Part shown: positions 13,453 through 22,055 of the stretch, one piece after another
Position numbering within the stretch: the stretch's first letter is position 1
Layout of the letters: each line of letters starts with the position of its first letter
Assembly (NCBI GenBank): GCA_027084145.1
Contig: JALWLM010000161.1
Span: 1 to 22,353 of the forward strand
DNA length: 22,353 bases
Reading direction: 5' to 3'
Source: Crocinitomicaceae bacterium
GTDB taxonomy: Bacteria; Bacteroidota; Bacteroidia; Flavobacteriales_D; Crocinitomicaceae
The notes under the pieces: model-generated
Database searches by the model: none
The model's input: the letters and a program-made list of their open reading frames with translations, nothing else
Told to the model about the DNA's origin: nothing
Translations under genes and position numbers: made by a program

Positions 13453-16131
13453 ATGGCTAAAACAGCTAGATTAGCAAAAACAGCAGCAAGTCTGAATATC
13501 TCCATGGATACGGCTATTGACTTTTTAAAGTCAAAGAACATGGATATTGACAATCCTAATCCGAATTCAAAATTAACTCCCGAACAACTGGAGTTACTCA
13601 ACCAAGAGTTTCTTAAAGATAAAAAACTTAAAGAAGAAACTAAATCTACATCTGTCCAAAAAGAGGAGAAAAAGACAATTAGTCTAAAAAAGGAAGAAAA
13701 AGAGGAAAAACAGATTCAGGTTGAAGAGAAAGAAATTGTTCTAGAAGAAAAGGAAGAAGAAACAGTCCCTCCGATTGAAGAAAAGTCCGAACATACTGTA
13801 AAAGAAGAAAAAGAGAAATCTGAAGGAAAAGTTAATATTCCGGGAGTAAAGGTGGTTGATAAAATTGATTTAGATAAACTAAATCTTAAAACAAAACCAT
13901 CTAAAAAGAAGAAAGACGAATCAAAAGAAACTCCTAAAAAAGAAGAGGAAGTTATAGGAAATGTTAAACCGGAAACAACTGATAATAGTGAAGAAATAAA
14001 ACTTCAAAAACAAGATGAAGAAGTTTCTAAAACTGAAACTATCAAGGCTAAATCTGAAAAACTAAAAGGGGTTACAGTTACAAGAAAAATTGAACTCCCT
14101 GTCGACAGTGAAAAAGAAAGGAAAAAAGAAAAAAGAAAAAGAAAAAGAGTTCGTAAAGTTGACATAAACAAACATGTAGATAAAACAAAACCCACTAAGA
14201 AAAAGAAAAAGCAAGAACAGAAAACCGAAATTTCTGAGGAAGAAATCCAAAGACAAATTAAAGAAACATTAACACGTCTTTCCGGTAAAGGTAAATCCAA
14301 AGGAGCAAAATTAAGAAGAGCTAAAAGAGATAGCATTGCTCAAAAACGAATGGAAGAAGAAGCATTTGCTCAACTTGAAGAAAAAATACTCAAGATTACC
14401 GAATTTGTTACAGTTTCCGAGTTGGCTTCAATGATGAATGTAAATGCTACTGATGTTATCGGTGCATGTATGACACTAGGAATATTTGCATCTATCAATC
14501 AGCGACTCGATGCAGAAACCATCCAGCTAATAGCAGATGAATACGGTTATGATGTTGAATTCATTAGTGCTGAAATACAAGAAGCTATTCCGGAAGAAGA
14601 AGATAGAGAGGAAGATCTTGTACCAAGACCTCCTATTGTTACTGTAATGGGACATGTTGATCACGGTAAAACCTCTTTGTTAGATAGAATTAGAAATGCT
14701 AATGTTACAGAAAAAGAAGCCGGAGGTATCACACAGCACATTGGAGCATATAGTGTTACATTGAAAAGCGGTGATCGATTAACATTTTTAGATACTCCGG
14801 GTCACGAAGCCTTTACTGCAATGCGTGCAAGAGGGGCTCAGGTTACTGATATCGCAGTAATTATTATCGCTGCCGATGACAGTGTCATGCCTCAAACAAA
14901 AGAAGCTATTGCTCACGCACAAGCAGCAGAAGTTCCTATGATTTTTGCAATCAATAAAATTGACGTTCCCGGAGCGAATCCTGACAAAATTAAAGAACAG
15001 TTATCGGCAATGAATATTCTTGTTGAAGACTGGGGTGGAAAATATCAATGTCAAGAAATCTCTGCTAAAAAAGGAGTTGGTATTGATGATTTGTTAGAGA
15101 AAATTATCCTAGAAGCAGAAATCCTAGAATTGAAAGCGAATCCTAACAGAAGGGCAAAAGGAACAGTTATAGAAGCTTCTCTAGATAAAGGAAAAGGATA
15201 CGTGACTAATATGCTTGTTCAAACAGGAACTCTAAAAATAGGTGATAATGTTCTTGTAGGTAGAAATTACGGAAAAGTAAAAGCCATGGTCAATGAACAT
15301 GGACAAAGGGTAAAAGAAGCAGGACCCTCAACACCGGTATCTGTATTAGGGATTAATGGGGCTCCCTCTGCCGGTGATATTTTCCATATCATGGAAGATG
15401 AAAAAGAAGCTAAAAAAATCGCCACAAAACGAGAACAACTATACAGAGAACAGGGTCTAAGAACTAAAAAACATCTTACTCTTGATGAAATCGGTCGAAG
15501 ACTTGCCATTGGAGACTTTAAAGAACTAAACCTTATTATCAAAGGGGACGTGGATGGTTCTATTGAAGCAATTTCAGATGCGCTATTAAAACTTTCTACG
15601 GAACAAATTCAAGTAAATATCATACATAAAGCTGTCGGAGCTATTTCAGAAGCTGATGTCCACCTAGCTTCTGCATCTGACGCTATTATTATCGGATTCC
15701 AAGTTCGTCCTTCTGCTAACGTGAAAAAGTTGGCAGAACAAGAACAAATCGATATCCGTTTATATTCTGTCATCTATAAAGTAATAGATGAAGTTAAAGA
15801 AGCGATGGAAGGAATGCTTTCACCGAACATTGAAGAAAAGGTTATTGGTACTGCTGAAGTCAGAGAAACATTCCATATTTCAAAAGTGGGAACAATTGCC
15901 GGATGCTTTGTTACAAGTGGTCTTATTAAACGAACTTCTAACATTAGAGTTATACGTGATGGTATTGTTGTTCACACAGGAAAACTAGGATCTTTAAAAC
16001 GATTTAAAGATGATGTGAAAGAAGTGAAAAACAATTATGAATGCGGATTAAACATCGAAGGGTTTAACGATATTCAAGTTGGTGATGTCATTGAAGCTTT
16101 TGAAGAAGTTGAAGTTGCTAAAAAATTATAA
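13453..16131 (+). CDS. infB: Translation initiation factor IF-2
   Basis: A GTPase that brings initiator tRNA to the 30S subunit. In its 892 residues, an IF2 N-terminal helical domain (3-50) comes first, then a long Lys/Glu-rich, probably disordered linker (about 55-310), then a second IF2_N-like domain (about 313-370), then the catalytic core. The G domain shows G1 GHVDHGKTS (400-408), G3 DTPGHEAF (near 449-456) and G4 NKID (near 501-504), followed by domains II to IV. The linker carries the short motif GVKVVDKIDL (131-140), repeated as GVTVTRKIEL (206-215). It starts 65 bp after nusA; only a weak promoter-like element (TATCTTTA, 13405-13412) is in the gap. Confidence 0.97.
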   Translation: MAKTARLAKTAASLNISMDTAIDFLKSKNMDIDNPNPNSKLTPEQLELLNQEFLKDKKLKEETKSTSVQKEEKKTISLKKEEKEEKQIQVEEKEIVLEEKEEETVPPIEEKSEHTVKEEKEKSEGKVNIPGVKVVDKIDLDKLNLKTKPSKKKKDESKETPKKEEEVIGNVKPETTDNSEEIKLQKQDEEVSKTETIKAKSEKLKGVTVTRKIELPVDSEKERKKEKRKRKRVRKVDINKHVDKTKPTKKKKKQEQKTEISEEEIQRQIKETLTRLSGKGKSKGAKLRRAKRDSIAQKRMEEEAFAQLEEKILKITEFVTVSELASMMNVNATDVIGACMTLGIFASINQRLDAETIQLIADEYGYDVEFISAEIQEAIPEEEDREEDLVPRPPIVTVMGHVDHGKTSLLDRIRNANVTEKEAGGITQHIGAYSVTLKSGDRLTFLDTPGHEAFTAMRARGAQVTDIAVIIIAADDSVMPQTKEAIAHAQAAEVPMIFAINKIDVPGANPDKIKEQLSAMNILVEDWGGKYQCQEISAKKGVGIDDLLEKIILEAEILELKANPNRRAKGTVIEASLDKGKGYVTNMLVQTGTLKIGDNVLVGRNYGKVKAMVNEHGQRVKEAGPSTPVSVLGINGAPSAGDIFHIMEDEKEAKKIATKREQLYREQGLRTKKHLTLDEIGRRLAIGDFKELNLIIKGDVDGSIEAISDALLKLSTEQIQVNIIHKAVGAISEADVHLASASDAIIIGFQVRPSANVKKLAEQEQIDIRLYSVIYKVIDEVKEAMEGMLSPNIEEKVIGTAEVRETFHISKVGTIAGCFVTSGLIKRTSNIRVIRDGIVVHTGKLGSLKRFKDDVKEVKNNYECGLNIEGFNDIQVGDVIEAFEEVEVAKKL

Positions 16132-16149
16132 ATACTAAAAGGGAATAAA

Positions 16150-16341
16150 ATGGAAAATGTGATCATAGCGGCAATAGGAATGCCACAAATCATTTTAATT
16201 TTGATTATCGTACTTTTACTTTTTGGAGGTAAAAAGATACCTGAATTAATGAAAGGTCTTGGTAAAGGTGTCAAAGAATTCAAAGACGCTGCTGGGACTA
16301 ATGAAGATGAAGAAGCTAAAAACAAAGACGACGAAAAATAA
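16150..16341 (+). CDS. tatA: Twin-arginine translocase subunit TatA/TatE
   Basis: A small membrane protein that oligomerises to move folded proteins across the inner membrane. The 63 residues show a single hydrophobic segment (about 5-24), the conserved Phe-Gly hinge (25-26), and an amphipathic helix KKIPELMKGLGKGVKEFKDA, ending in a charged tail rich in Asp, Glu and Lys. tatC is not in the window. It begins 18 bp after infB and gatA follows after 6 bp, so readthrough from the infB transcript is likely. Confidence 0.93.
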   Translation: MENVIIAAIGMPQIILILIIVLLLFGGKKIPELMKGLGKGVKEFKDAAGTNEDEEAKNKDDEK

Positions 16342-16347
16342 ATATAC

Positions 16348-17766
16348 ATGTATCGGACTTTTAGGGATGTAAAAAAAGCCCTTTCTTCGGGAAAATCTGT
16401 TCAAGATATACTTGAACATTATTTTTCTGAAATAGAAAAAAACAAATCTCTAAATGCATTTTTAGAAGTTTTCTATGACTCCGCAAGGAAACAAGCTGAA
16501 GTTGTTGATAAAAAAATTAAAAAGGGTAAAGCAGGCAAATTAGCGGGGATGATTGTCGGGATAAAAGACAATTTATGCTACAGAGATCACAAAGTTTCAG
16601 CTGCATCTAAAATCTTAGAAAATTTCACTTCTTTATATACAGCTACTGCAGTTCAACGCCTTATCGATGAAGACGCAATCATTATCGGACGTCTGAATTG
16701 TGACGAATTTGCAATGGGAAGTTCTAATGAAAATTCCGCATTCGAACCTGTTTTAAATAATTTAAATCCGGAATATGTTCCGGGAGGATCTTCCGGTGGT
16801 TCAGCAGTTGCTGTATCTGCAGGATTATGTACAGCATCACTAGGAAGCGATACAGGAGGTTCTATCCGTCAACCTGCAAGTTTTACTAATACCATTGGAC
16901 TAAAACCAACTTATGGAAGAATAAGTAGATATGGGTTAATTGCCTACGCTTCTTCGTTTGATCAAATAGGTCCTTTTACAAACTCCATTGAAGACGCTGC
17001 TCTTTTACTGGAAGTAATGGCCGGAAAAGATGAATTTGATGCTACGGTTTCTTCCAAAGAGAAAGATAATTACAGCCAAAGAGAGACACCTTCGAGACTT
17101 AAAATAGCTATTTTAAAAGAAGCTTTTAATGCAGAAGGTTTAGATTCTGAAATAAAATCTACAATTCAAAAGACCTTATTATTACTTCAAGAACAAGGGC
17201 ACTTTGTAGAGGAAGTTTCTTTTCCTTATTTAGATTACATGGTTCCAACATATTATGTGTTATCCACAGCTGAAGCATCTTCTAACTTAGCAAGATTTGA
17301 TGGAGTTCATTATGGATATCGAAGCCCAAATGCTGTAGGAATTGAAGATACTTATAAAAAAACCAGAAGCGAAGGGTTTGGACGAGAAGTAAAAAGACGA
17401 ATCATGGCAGGAACATTTGTTCTTTCTCATGGATATTATGACGCTTATTACTCAAAAGGACAAAAAGTAAGGAGGGTACTACAGGAAAAAACAAATGAAA
17501 TATTTAATGAATATGATGTTGTTATTCTGCCAACTACACCTAGCACAGCATTTAAAATCAATGAAGTAAAAGATCCTATATCAATGTATTTGCAAGACAT
17601 TTATACGGTACATGCCAATTTAACCGGTAATCCGGCCATATCAATTCCGGCAGGAAAACATTCTAACGGCATGCCTTTCGGTTTACAAATCATTGCAAAT
17701 CATTTTGAAGAAAAAAGACTTTTTGATGTAGCAGAGCATATCTTAAACTTAACACAACTAAATTAA
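16348..17766 (+). CDS. gatA: Asp-tRNA(Asn)/Glu-tRNA(Gln) amidotransferase subunit A
   Basis: The glutaminase subunit of GatCAB, which amidates misacylated Glu-tRNA(Gln) or Asp-tRNA(Asn). In its 472 residues the amidase-signature triad is present: Lys73 in GIKDN, Ser148 in GGSSGGSA and the nucleophile Ser172 in GSDTGGSIRQPA, each six positions earlier than in the S. aureus enzyme. The segment FAMGSSNENSAF (121-132) is characteristic of GatA rather than other amidases. gatB and gatC are not in the window. It is packed between tatA and the transglycosylase gene, which begins on the base after its stop codon. Confidence 0.94.
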   Translation: MYRTFRDVKKALSSGKSVQDILEHYFSEIEKNKSLNAFLEVFYDSARKQAEVVDKKIKKGKAGKLAGMIVGIKDNLCYRDHKVSAASKILENFTSLYTATAVQRLIDEDAIIIGRLNCDEFAMGSSNENSAFEPVLNNLNPEYVPGGSSGGSAVAVSAGLCTASLGSDTGGSIRQPASFTNTIGLKPTYGRISRYGLIAYASSFDQIGPFTNSIEDAALLLEVMAGKDEFDATVSSKEKDNYSQRETPSRLKIAILKEAFNAEGLDSEIKSTIQKTLLLLQEQGHFVEEVSFPYLDYMVPTYYVLSTAEASSNLARFDGVHYGYRSPNAVGIEDTYKKTRSEGFGREVKRRIMAGTFVLSHGYYDAYYSKGQKVRRVLQEKTNEIFNEYDVVILPTTPSTAFKINEVKDPISMYLQDIYTVHANLTGNPAISIPAGKHSNGMPFGLQIIANHFEEKRLFDVAEHILNLTQLN

Positions 17767-19212
17767 ATGAGAATACTTCTGTTTTCCTTATTCATTTTCA
17801 CTTTTAATCTGTCATACAGTCAAAATGATTCTATTGAAAATGCTCGTATGATTCGAGTCATTGAAGAAAGTTTAGATTTTTTTTACCAAGAAAATAACAG
17901 CAACAATCAAAACTATGATTCTATCATTAAAGCTTTAAATTATCATTCGGACTCTGTTCCTAAGTTCTCTAATGAAGAATACTGTCAAAGACTTAAAATA
18001 ATGGATGAGATGAGTCCTTTTGATTATGTCTGCAATGAACATACTCTGTCTACAATCCGCTTTTTCAATGAAAAAAGAAGAGGTTTTATCCGTGTTGTTT
18101 TGGGCCGGTCTGAACTTTATTTTGATCTTTTTGAAAGAAAACTTGATGAATATAATCTTCCGGAAGAATTAAAATATTTAGCAGTCATAGAAAGTGGTTT
18201 ACGTCCTCAAGTGCGTTCAAGAGCCGGAGCAAAAGGTTTATGGCAATTCATGTATAAAACAGGAAGAATGTACGGATTGAAACAAAACTCCTACATTGAT
18301 GAACGAATGGATCCTGAAAAAGCAACAGATGCTGCTTGTCGATATTTGAAAAAACTTCATGAAATATACAATGATTGGAGTCTTGCCCTTGCTGCCTATA
18401 ATGCAGGACCGGGAAATGTCAATAAAGCAATCCGTCGTTCAGGAAACAAATTAAATTATTGGGAAATTCGCCCTTTCCTTCCTAGAGAAACAAGAGGATA
18501 TGTACCTAATTTTATTGCGGCCTCCTATATGATGAAGCATCATGCTCTACACAACATCAAACCTGTTGAGGCTACCGTCAAGTATAGCCAACTGGACACT
18601 TTGTGCCTGAAAAAAGGAGTGCATTTTGAAACAATTGCTGAACTTCTTCAATTCAAAATTGAAGATATTCGGACTCTCAATCCCATTTATAAAATGGATT
18701 ATATTCCTAAAGGAGTAAACCAACCTTATTGCGTTACACTCCCACTCTTGGAAATAGGAAAACTCGTAGCTCTTGAAGATAGCTTGTATCGATTCGAATC
18801 ACATAAATATGAAGTCCCTACCCCTCCTATACCGACAACAAATACCACAACAACTAAAACACCGCCTGTCAACCCATCAAAAACATATTACGTTTATCAC
18901 AAAGTTCGGGCAGGAGAAACATTGGGAAGCATTGCCGAAAAATACAAAACAACTGTATCAAATATTAAAAGACTAAATGGTCTTCGATCATCTAGAATTT
19001 ATGTTGGACAACGATTAAAAGTTAAAAAAACAAGTACACCGGTTAGAAATAATACAAATGCAACTTCAAAAAAATATTATACCGTAAGGAAAGGTGATAC
19101 TTTCAGTAAAATTGCAAGAAGATACGGGAAAACTCAAACACAATTAAAACGTTTGAACCCCGGAATCAATATCAATCGTTTAAAAATAGGACAAAAAATC
19201 AGGATTCGATAG
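17767..19212 (+). CDS. LysM-containing lytic transglycosylase (MltD-like)
   Basis: A secreted peptidoglycan-cleaving enzyme of 481 residues. A type I signal peptide (about 1-18, ending in SYS) is followed by a helical region and a GH23 transglycosylase domain (about 115-240), with the catalytic Glu142 in AVIESGLRP, then AGAKGLWQFM (153-162) and ALAAYNAGPGNV (207-218). A possibly degenerate LysM-like segment lies at about 270-325. After a Thr/Pro-rich linker (350-372) come two clear LysM domains, at 375-419 and 436-480. The plan is that of MltD, though without a lipobox. It starts immediately after gatA, so translation is probably coupled. The product acts in the periplasm on the cell wall. 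Confidence 0.9.
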   Translation: MRILLFSLFIFTFNLSYSQNDSIENARMIRVIEESLDFFYQENNSNNQNYDSIIKALNYHSDSVPKFSNEEYCQRLKIMDEMSPFDYVCNEHTLSTIRFFNEKRRGFIRVVLGRSELYFDLFERKLDEYNLPEELKYLAVIESGLRPQVRSRAGAKGLWQFMYKTGRMYGLKQNSYIDERMDPEKATDAACRYLKKLHEIYNDWSLALAAYNAGPGNVNKAIRRSGNKLNYWEIRPFLPRETRGYVPNFIAASYMMKHHALHNIKPVEATVKYSQLDTLCLKKGVHFETIAELLQFKIEDIRTLNPIYKMDYIPKGVNQPYCVTLPLLEIGKLVALEDSLYRFESHKYEVPTPPIPTTNTTTTKTPPVNPSKTYYVYHKVRAGETLGSIAEKYKTTVSNIKRLNGLRSSRIYVGQRLKVKKTSTPVRNNTNATSKKYYTVRKGDTFSKIARRYGKTQTQLKRLNPGININRLKIGQKIRIR

Positions 19213-19220
19213 TTTTGCTC

Positions 19221-19228
19221 GATTTTTG
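19221..19228 (+). promoter_or_regulatory. Weak promoter-like -7 element before the DUF4837 gene
   Basis: GATTTTTG has one mismatch to TAnnTTTG and lies 24 bp before the ATG at 19253, in the 40-bp gap after the transglycosylase gene. I see no matching upstream element. Confidence 0.25.
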
Positions 19229-19252
19229 TATCTCTTCATACAAAATATAACC

Positions 19253-20305
19253 ATGAAACCTTTATTCTTTTTTATTGCTTTTCTACTTTTTTTGACAGCT
19301 TGTGAAACCGGAAGAAAACTGAATCCGGCATTGCAAGTAACCGGAAAAGTAGGAGAAATCCAAGTGGTCTGTGAAAAATCCGTATGGGAAGGTCCCATTA
19401 AAAATGTTTTGGACTCAACACTTGTCCAATATATCTTACCCTATATTCCCGATGTACCGACATTCCAATTGATTCACAAAACACCTCGTTTATTTACTCA
19501 AGGAGTAAGACGACATCGAAATATTTTATTCTTAAAAATAGACCCTAAACATCAAGGTAATGGCAAAATTACGCAACAAAAAGATGTTTGGGCAAAGGGA
19601 CAACTTGTATTTACTGTTGTTGCAAAAGATTACAACCAGCTCATAAAGACTTGTGCTGAAGGGCTTCCTAAAGTACATGATATCTTTGATGAATACTCTT
19701 GGAAAAGAATTCTCAAATATTTTTCTCACAATAAACGAACATCGGTTCATAAAAAAATCAATCAAAACTTCGGTATTGATATTGTGTTACCTGCAAGATC
19801 CCGATTAGTCACCTCCAAAAAGAACTTTTTTAGAATAGAATTCCCTCCTGCTTCCCGCCCTATTGAGTTTGTCGGAAAAAACATGCAAGATCCGGGAACC
19901 ATTCTCTATGGTGTAATGATTTATCAATACGATTTCATTGATTCTTCTCAATTTGAACTTAAAAATCTATTGCAAGCAAGAGATACAATGCTGAAATACA
20001 ATGTTCCTCATGAAATTGAAGGCATGTATATGGGAACACAATATAATCCTATTGTTTACCCTATTATTGAAAGAGCAACTTCTTTTGACGGAAAGATAGA
20101 AGGCTATGATATTCGAGGAATGTTCCAATTTATAGGTCCTAAATTTGGTACGGGAGGCGCATTTTGGGAATTTCATTTTAGACATCCTAAACGGAATAAA
20201 ATAATATGTATCAGCGGATATGTTGATGCTCCTCCAACGACCACATGGACACATCCTTTAAGAGAAGTTCAAGCCGTCTTAAAAAGTGTTAAAATAATAA
20301 AATGA
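19253..20305 (+). CDS. DUF4837 family lipoprotein, function unknown
   Basis: A 350-residue exported lipoprotein. The short signal peptide MKPLFFFIAFLLFLTAC ends in the lipobox LTAC with Cys17. I recognise the DUF4837 family of Bacteroidota by the plan: an early Trp-Glu-Gly segment (WEGPIKNVL, 45-53), then a PTFQLIHKTP stretch (69-78), a run RRHRNILFLKID (86-97), and a C-terminal GYVDAP segment. No enzyme motif is visible. The ATG at 19253 starts the signal peptide; the frame extends upstream only to a TTG, which I reject. It overlaps the following glycosyltransferase by 4 bp and follows the transglycosylase, so a role in the envelope is plausible but unproven. Confidence 0.8.
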   Translation: MKPLFFFIAFLLFLTACETGRKLNPALQVTGKVGEIQVVCEKSVWEGPIKNVLDSTLVQYILPYIPDVPTFQLIHKTPRLFTQGVRRHRNILFLKIDPKHQGNGKITQQKDVWAKGQLVFTVVAKDYNQLIKTCAEGLPKVHDIFDEYSWKRILKYFSHNKRTSVHKKINQNFGIDIVLPARSRLVTSKKNFFRIEFPPASRPIEFVGKNMQDPGTILYGVMIYQYDFIDSSQFELKNLLQARDTMLKYNVPHEIEGMYMGTQYNPIVYPIIERATSFDGKIEGYDIRGMFQFIGPKFGTGGAFWEFHFRHPKRNKIICISGYVDAPPTTTWTHPLREVQAVLKSVKIIK

Positions 20306-21060
20306 AAATTTCAGCTGCCATCATTACACTGAATGAGGAACGAAACATCAAAAGGTGTATTGAATCTTTAATGGATGTTGCAGATGAGATTATTGTATTA
20401 GATGCCTTCTCAATAGATAACACAAAAGAAATTTGTGAAAATGCAGGCGTTCGTTTTTTTCAAAAAGAATGGATGGGATATTCTGCAAGTAAAAATTATC
20501 TTAACTCACTTGCTCAACATGAATATATTCTTTCATTAGATGCAGATGAGGCATTAGACTCGACATTAAAAAATGAAATTTTAAAGCTCAAAAATGAGTC
20601 AAATCCACAAGTCTATAGTTTTAACAGATTAACAAACTATTGCGGAACTTGGATTAAACATTCCGGGTGGTATCCGGATATAAAAATCAGACTTTTTCCT
20701 AAAGAGGGTTCCTATTGGGACGGTGAATTTGTTCATGAGGAATTAAGATATCCTGAAAATTTAAAAGTAATTCAACTTAAAGGACATCTACTTCACTACT
20801 CCTACTACAATTACAAAGAACATAGAGAAAGGGCTGACAAATACTCCAGACTCACTGCTTTAAAAATGCACAAGAAAGGTAAAAAATGCTCATGGATAAA
20901 ACCTTACCTTAGCGGTATTGCCAGATTTATTGGTATGTTTCTTATTAAAAGAGGTTTTTTAGACGGGTATAAGGGATTTAAAATTGCACTCATTAGTGCT
21001 CAATCAAATATTTTTAAATACAAAGAGCTCATTCGTTTGAATCATGAATCTAAACGGTAA
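20302..21060 (+). CDS. Glycosyltransferase family 2 (WaaE/KdtX-like)
   Basis: A 252-residue inverting glycosyltransferase of the GT-A fold. It begins KISAAIITLNEERNIKRCI, the standard nucleotide-sugar-binding start. The metal-binding motif is Asp80-Ala-Asp82 in ILSLDADEAL, and GWYPDIKIRLF (122-132) with WDGEFVHEEL (139-148) are typical of the WaaE/KdtX/LgtF subgroup, which adds sugars to the lipopolysaccharide core. Subgroup membership is from memory and the sugar and acceptor cannot be told. It overlaps DUF4837 by 4 bp and the next glycosyltransferase by 17 bp, which points to coupled expression. Confidence 0.87.
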   Translation: MKISAAIITLNEERNIKRCIESLMDVADEIIVLDAFSIDNTKEICENAGVRFFQKEWMGYSASKNYLNSLAQHEYILSLDADEALDSTLKNEILKLKNESNPQVYSFNRLTNYCGTWIKHSGWYPDIKIRLFPKEGSYWDGEFVHEELRYPENLKVIQLKGHLLHYSYYNYKEHRERADKYSRLTALKMHKKGKKCSWIKPYLSGIARFIGMFLIKRGFLDGYKGFKIALISAQSNIFKYKELIRLNHESKR

Positions 21061-22036
21061 AAAAATCATCATCAGTCGTACGGATAGTATTGGTGACGTT
21101 ATGTTGACTTTACCTATTTGCTCATGGATAAAAGAACAATTCCCATCATCTACTATTATTTTTTTAGGGAAAACTTATACAGAACCTATTGTTTCAGAGT
21201 ATAAATCCGTAGATAAATTTATTGATTGGAACACCATTCAATCAATGGAAGAACAAAAACAAATAGTATTTTTTAAAAAATTGAATGCTGATGCTATTAT
21301 ACATGTTTTTCCGAATAAAGAGATTGCATCTCTATCTAAAAAAAGTGGTATTCCGATAAGAGTTGGAACTTCTCATCGCTTATTTCATTGGTGGACATGT
21401 AATCATAAAATAAGTTTCACTCGAAAAAAATCACCTCTTCATGAAGCTCAACTCAATCATGAACTTTTAAGGCCATTCGGATTAAATGTAATTCCTTCTC
21501 TAAAAGAAATCAATAAAACAATTGGTTATTTAAACATTCCTCAAGAAAAACTGCCGGAAGAACTTCCTTTGGAAAATATAACCATTCTTCATCCTAAATC
21601 ACAAGGAAGTGCAAAAGAATGGCCAATCGAAAAATATATGGCCCTCGCAGAGGCAATTGCCCTGAAAGGAGGTCATGTTGTCTTTACAGGAACAGAAAAA
21701 GAGGGGAAATTGTTCAGACATCTAATCCCTCAACATCCGAACATCTTTGATTCAACAGGGACTTTATCTCTAAAACAATTCATGAAATTAATCTCCATTG
21801 CAAAAAATTTAGTGGCTTGTTCTACAGGTCCCTTACATATCTCAGGTTACTACGGGTGTAATACCATTGGGTTATTCTCACCTAAAAGACCTATTCATCC
21901 GGGTAGATGGCAACCTTTAGGTGAAAAGATTCAGATTATCGTATTTGATGAAAATTGTCCTCAATGCTTAGCAAAAAAAGATTGTAATTGTATTTCTGAT
22001 ATTAAGGTTTCTACTGTTTTAGATAAAATTCAGTAG
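21044..22036 (+). CDS. Glycosyltransferase family 9 (heptosyltransferase-like)
   Basis: A 330-residue GT-B enzyme of the ADP-heptose:LPS heptosyltransferase family. It shows the N-terminal SRTDSIGDVMLTLP (11-24, Asp14 conserved), the donor-site segment HPKSQGSAKEWP (183-194) and the C-terminal STGPLHISGYYGCNTIGLFSP (260-280). The extreme C-terminus has four close cysteines (305, 308, 314, 316) in the pattern C-x2-C-x5-C-x-C. It probably adds a sugar to the lipopolysaccharide core at the inner membrane, but the donor need not be heptose in Bacteroidota. It overlaps the family 2 enzyme by 17 bp. Confidence 0.88.
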   Translation: MNLNGKKIIISRTDSIGDVMLTLPICSWIKEQFPSSTIIFLGKTYTEPIVSEYKSVDKFIDWNTIQSMEEQKQIVFFKKLNADAIIHVFPNKEIASLSKKSGIPIRVGTSHRLFHWWTCNHKISFTRKKSPLHEAQLNHELLRPFGLNVIPSLKEINKTIGYLNIPQEKLPEELPLENITILHPKSQGSAKEWPIEKYMALAEAIALKGGHVVFTGTEKEGKLFRHLIPQHPNIFDSTGTLSLKQFMKLISIAKNLVACSTGPLHISGYYGCNTIGLFSPKRPIHPGRWQPLGEKIQIIVFDENCPQCLAKKDCNCISDIKVSTVLDKIQ

Positions 22037-22055
22037 ATTTAGATAAAAGGTTTTC

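Noticed and set aside
14004..14336. Long open frames on the minus strand inside infB
   Set aside because: They mirror the Lys/Glu-rich, A-rich linker of IF-2 and encode Phe/Leu/Ser-rich nonsense with no start context or homology that I recognise.
19226..19252. TTG start for the DUF4837 gene
   Set aside because: It would put nine residues in front of a complete lipoprotein signal peptide, and TTG starts are unlikely when a good ATG follows.
21044..21060. Both the SDR gene and the family 9 glycosyltransferase overlap the preceding gene by exactly 17 bp
   Set aside because: The two overlap sequences are unrelated apart from start and stop codons, so equal length looks like coincidence.
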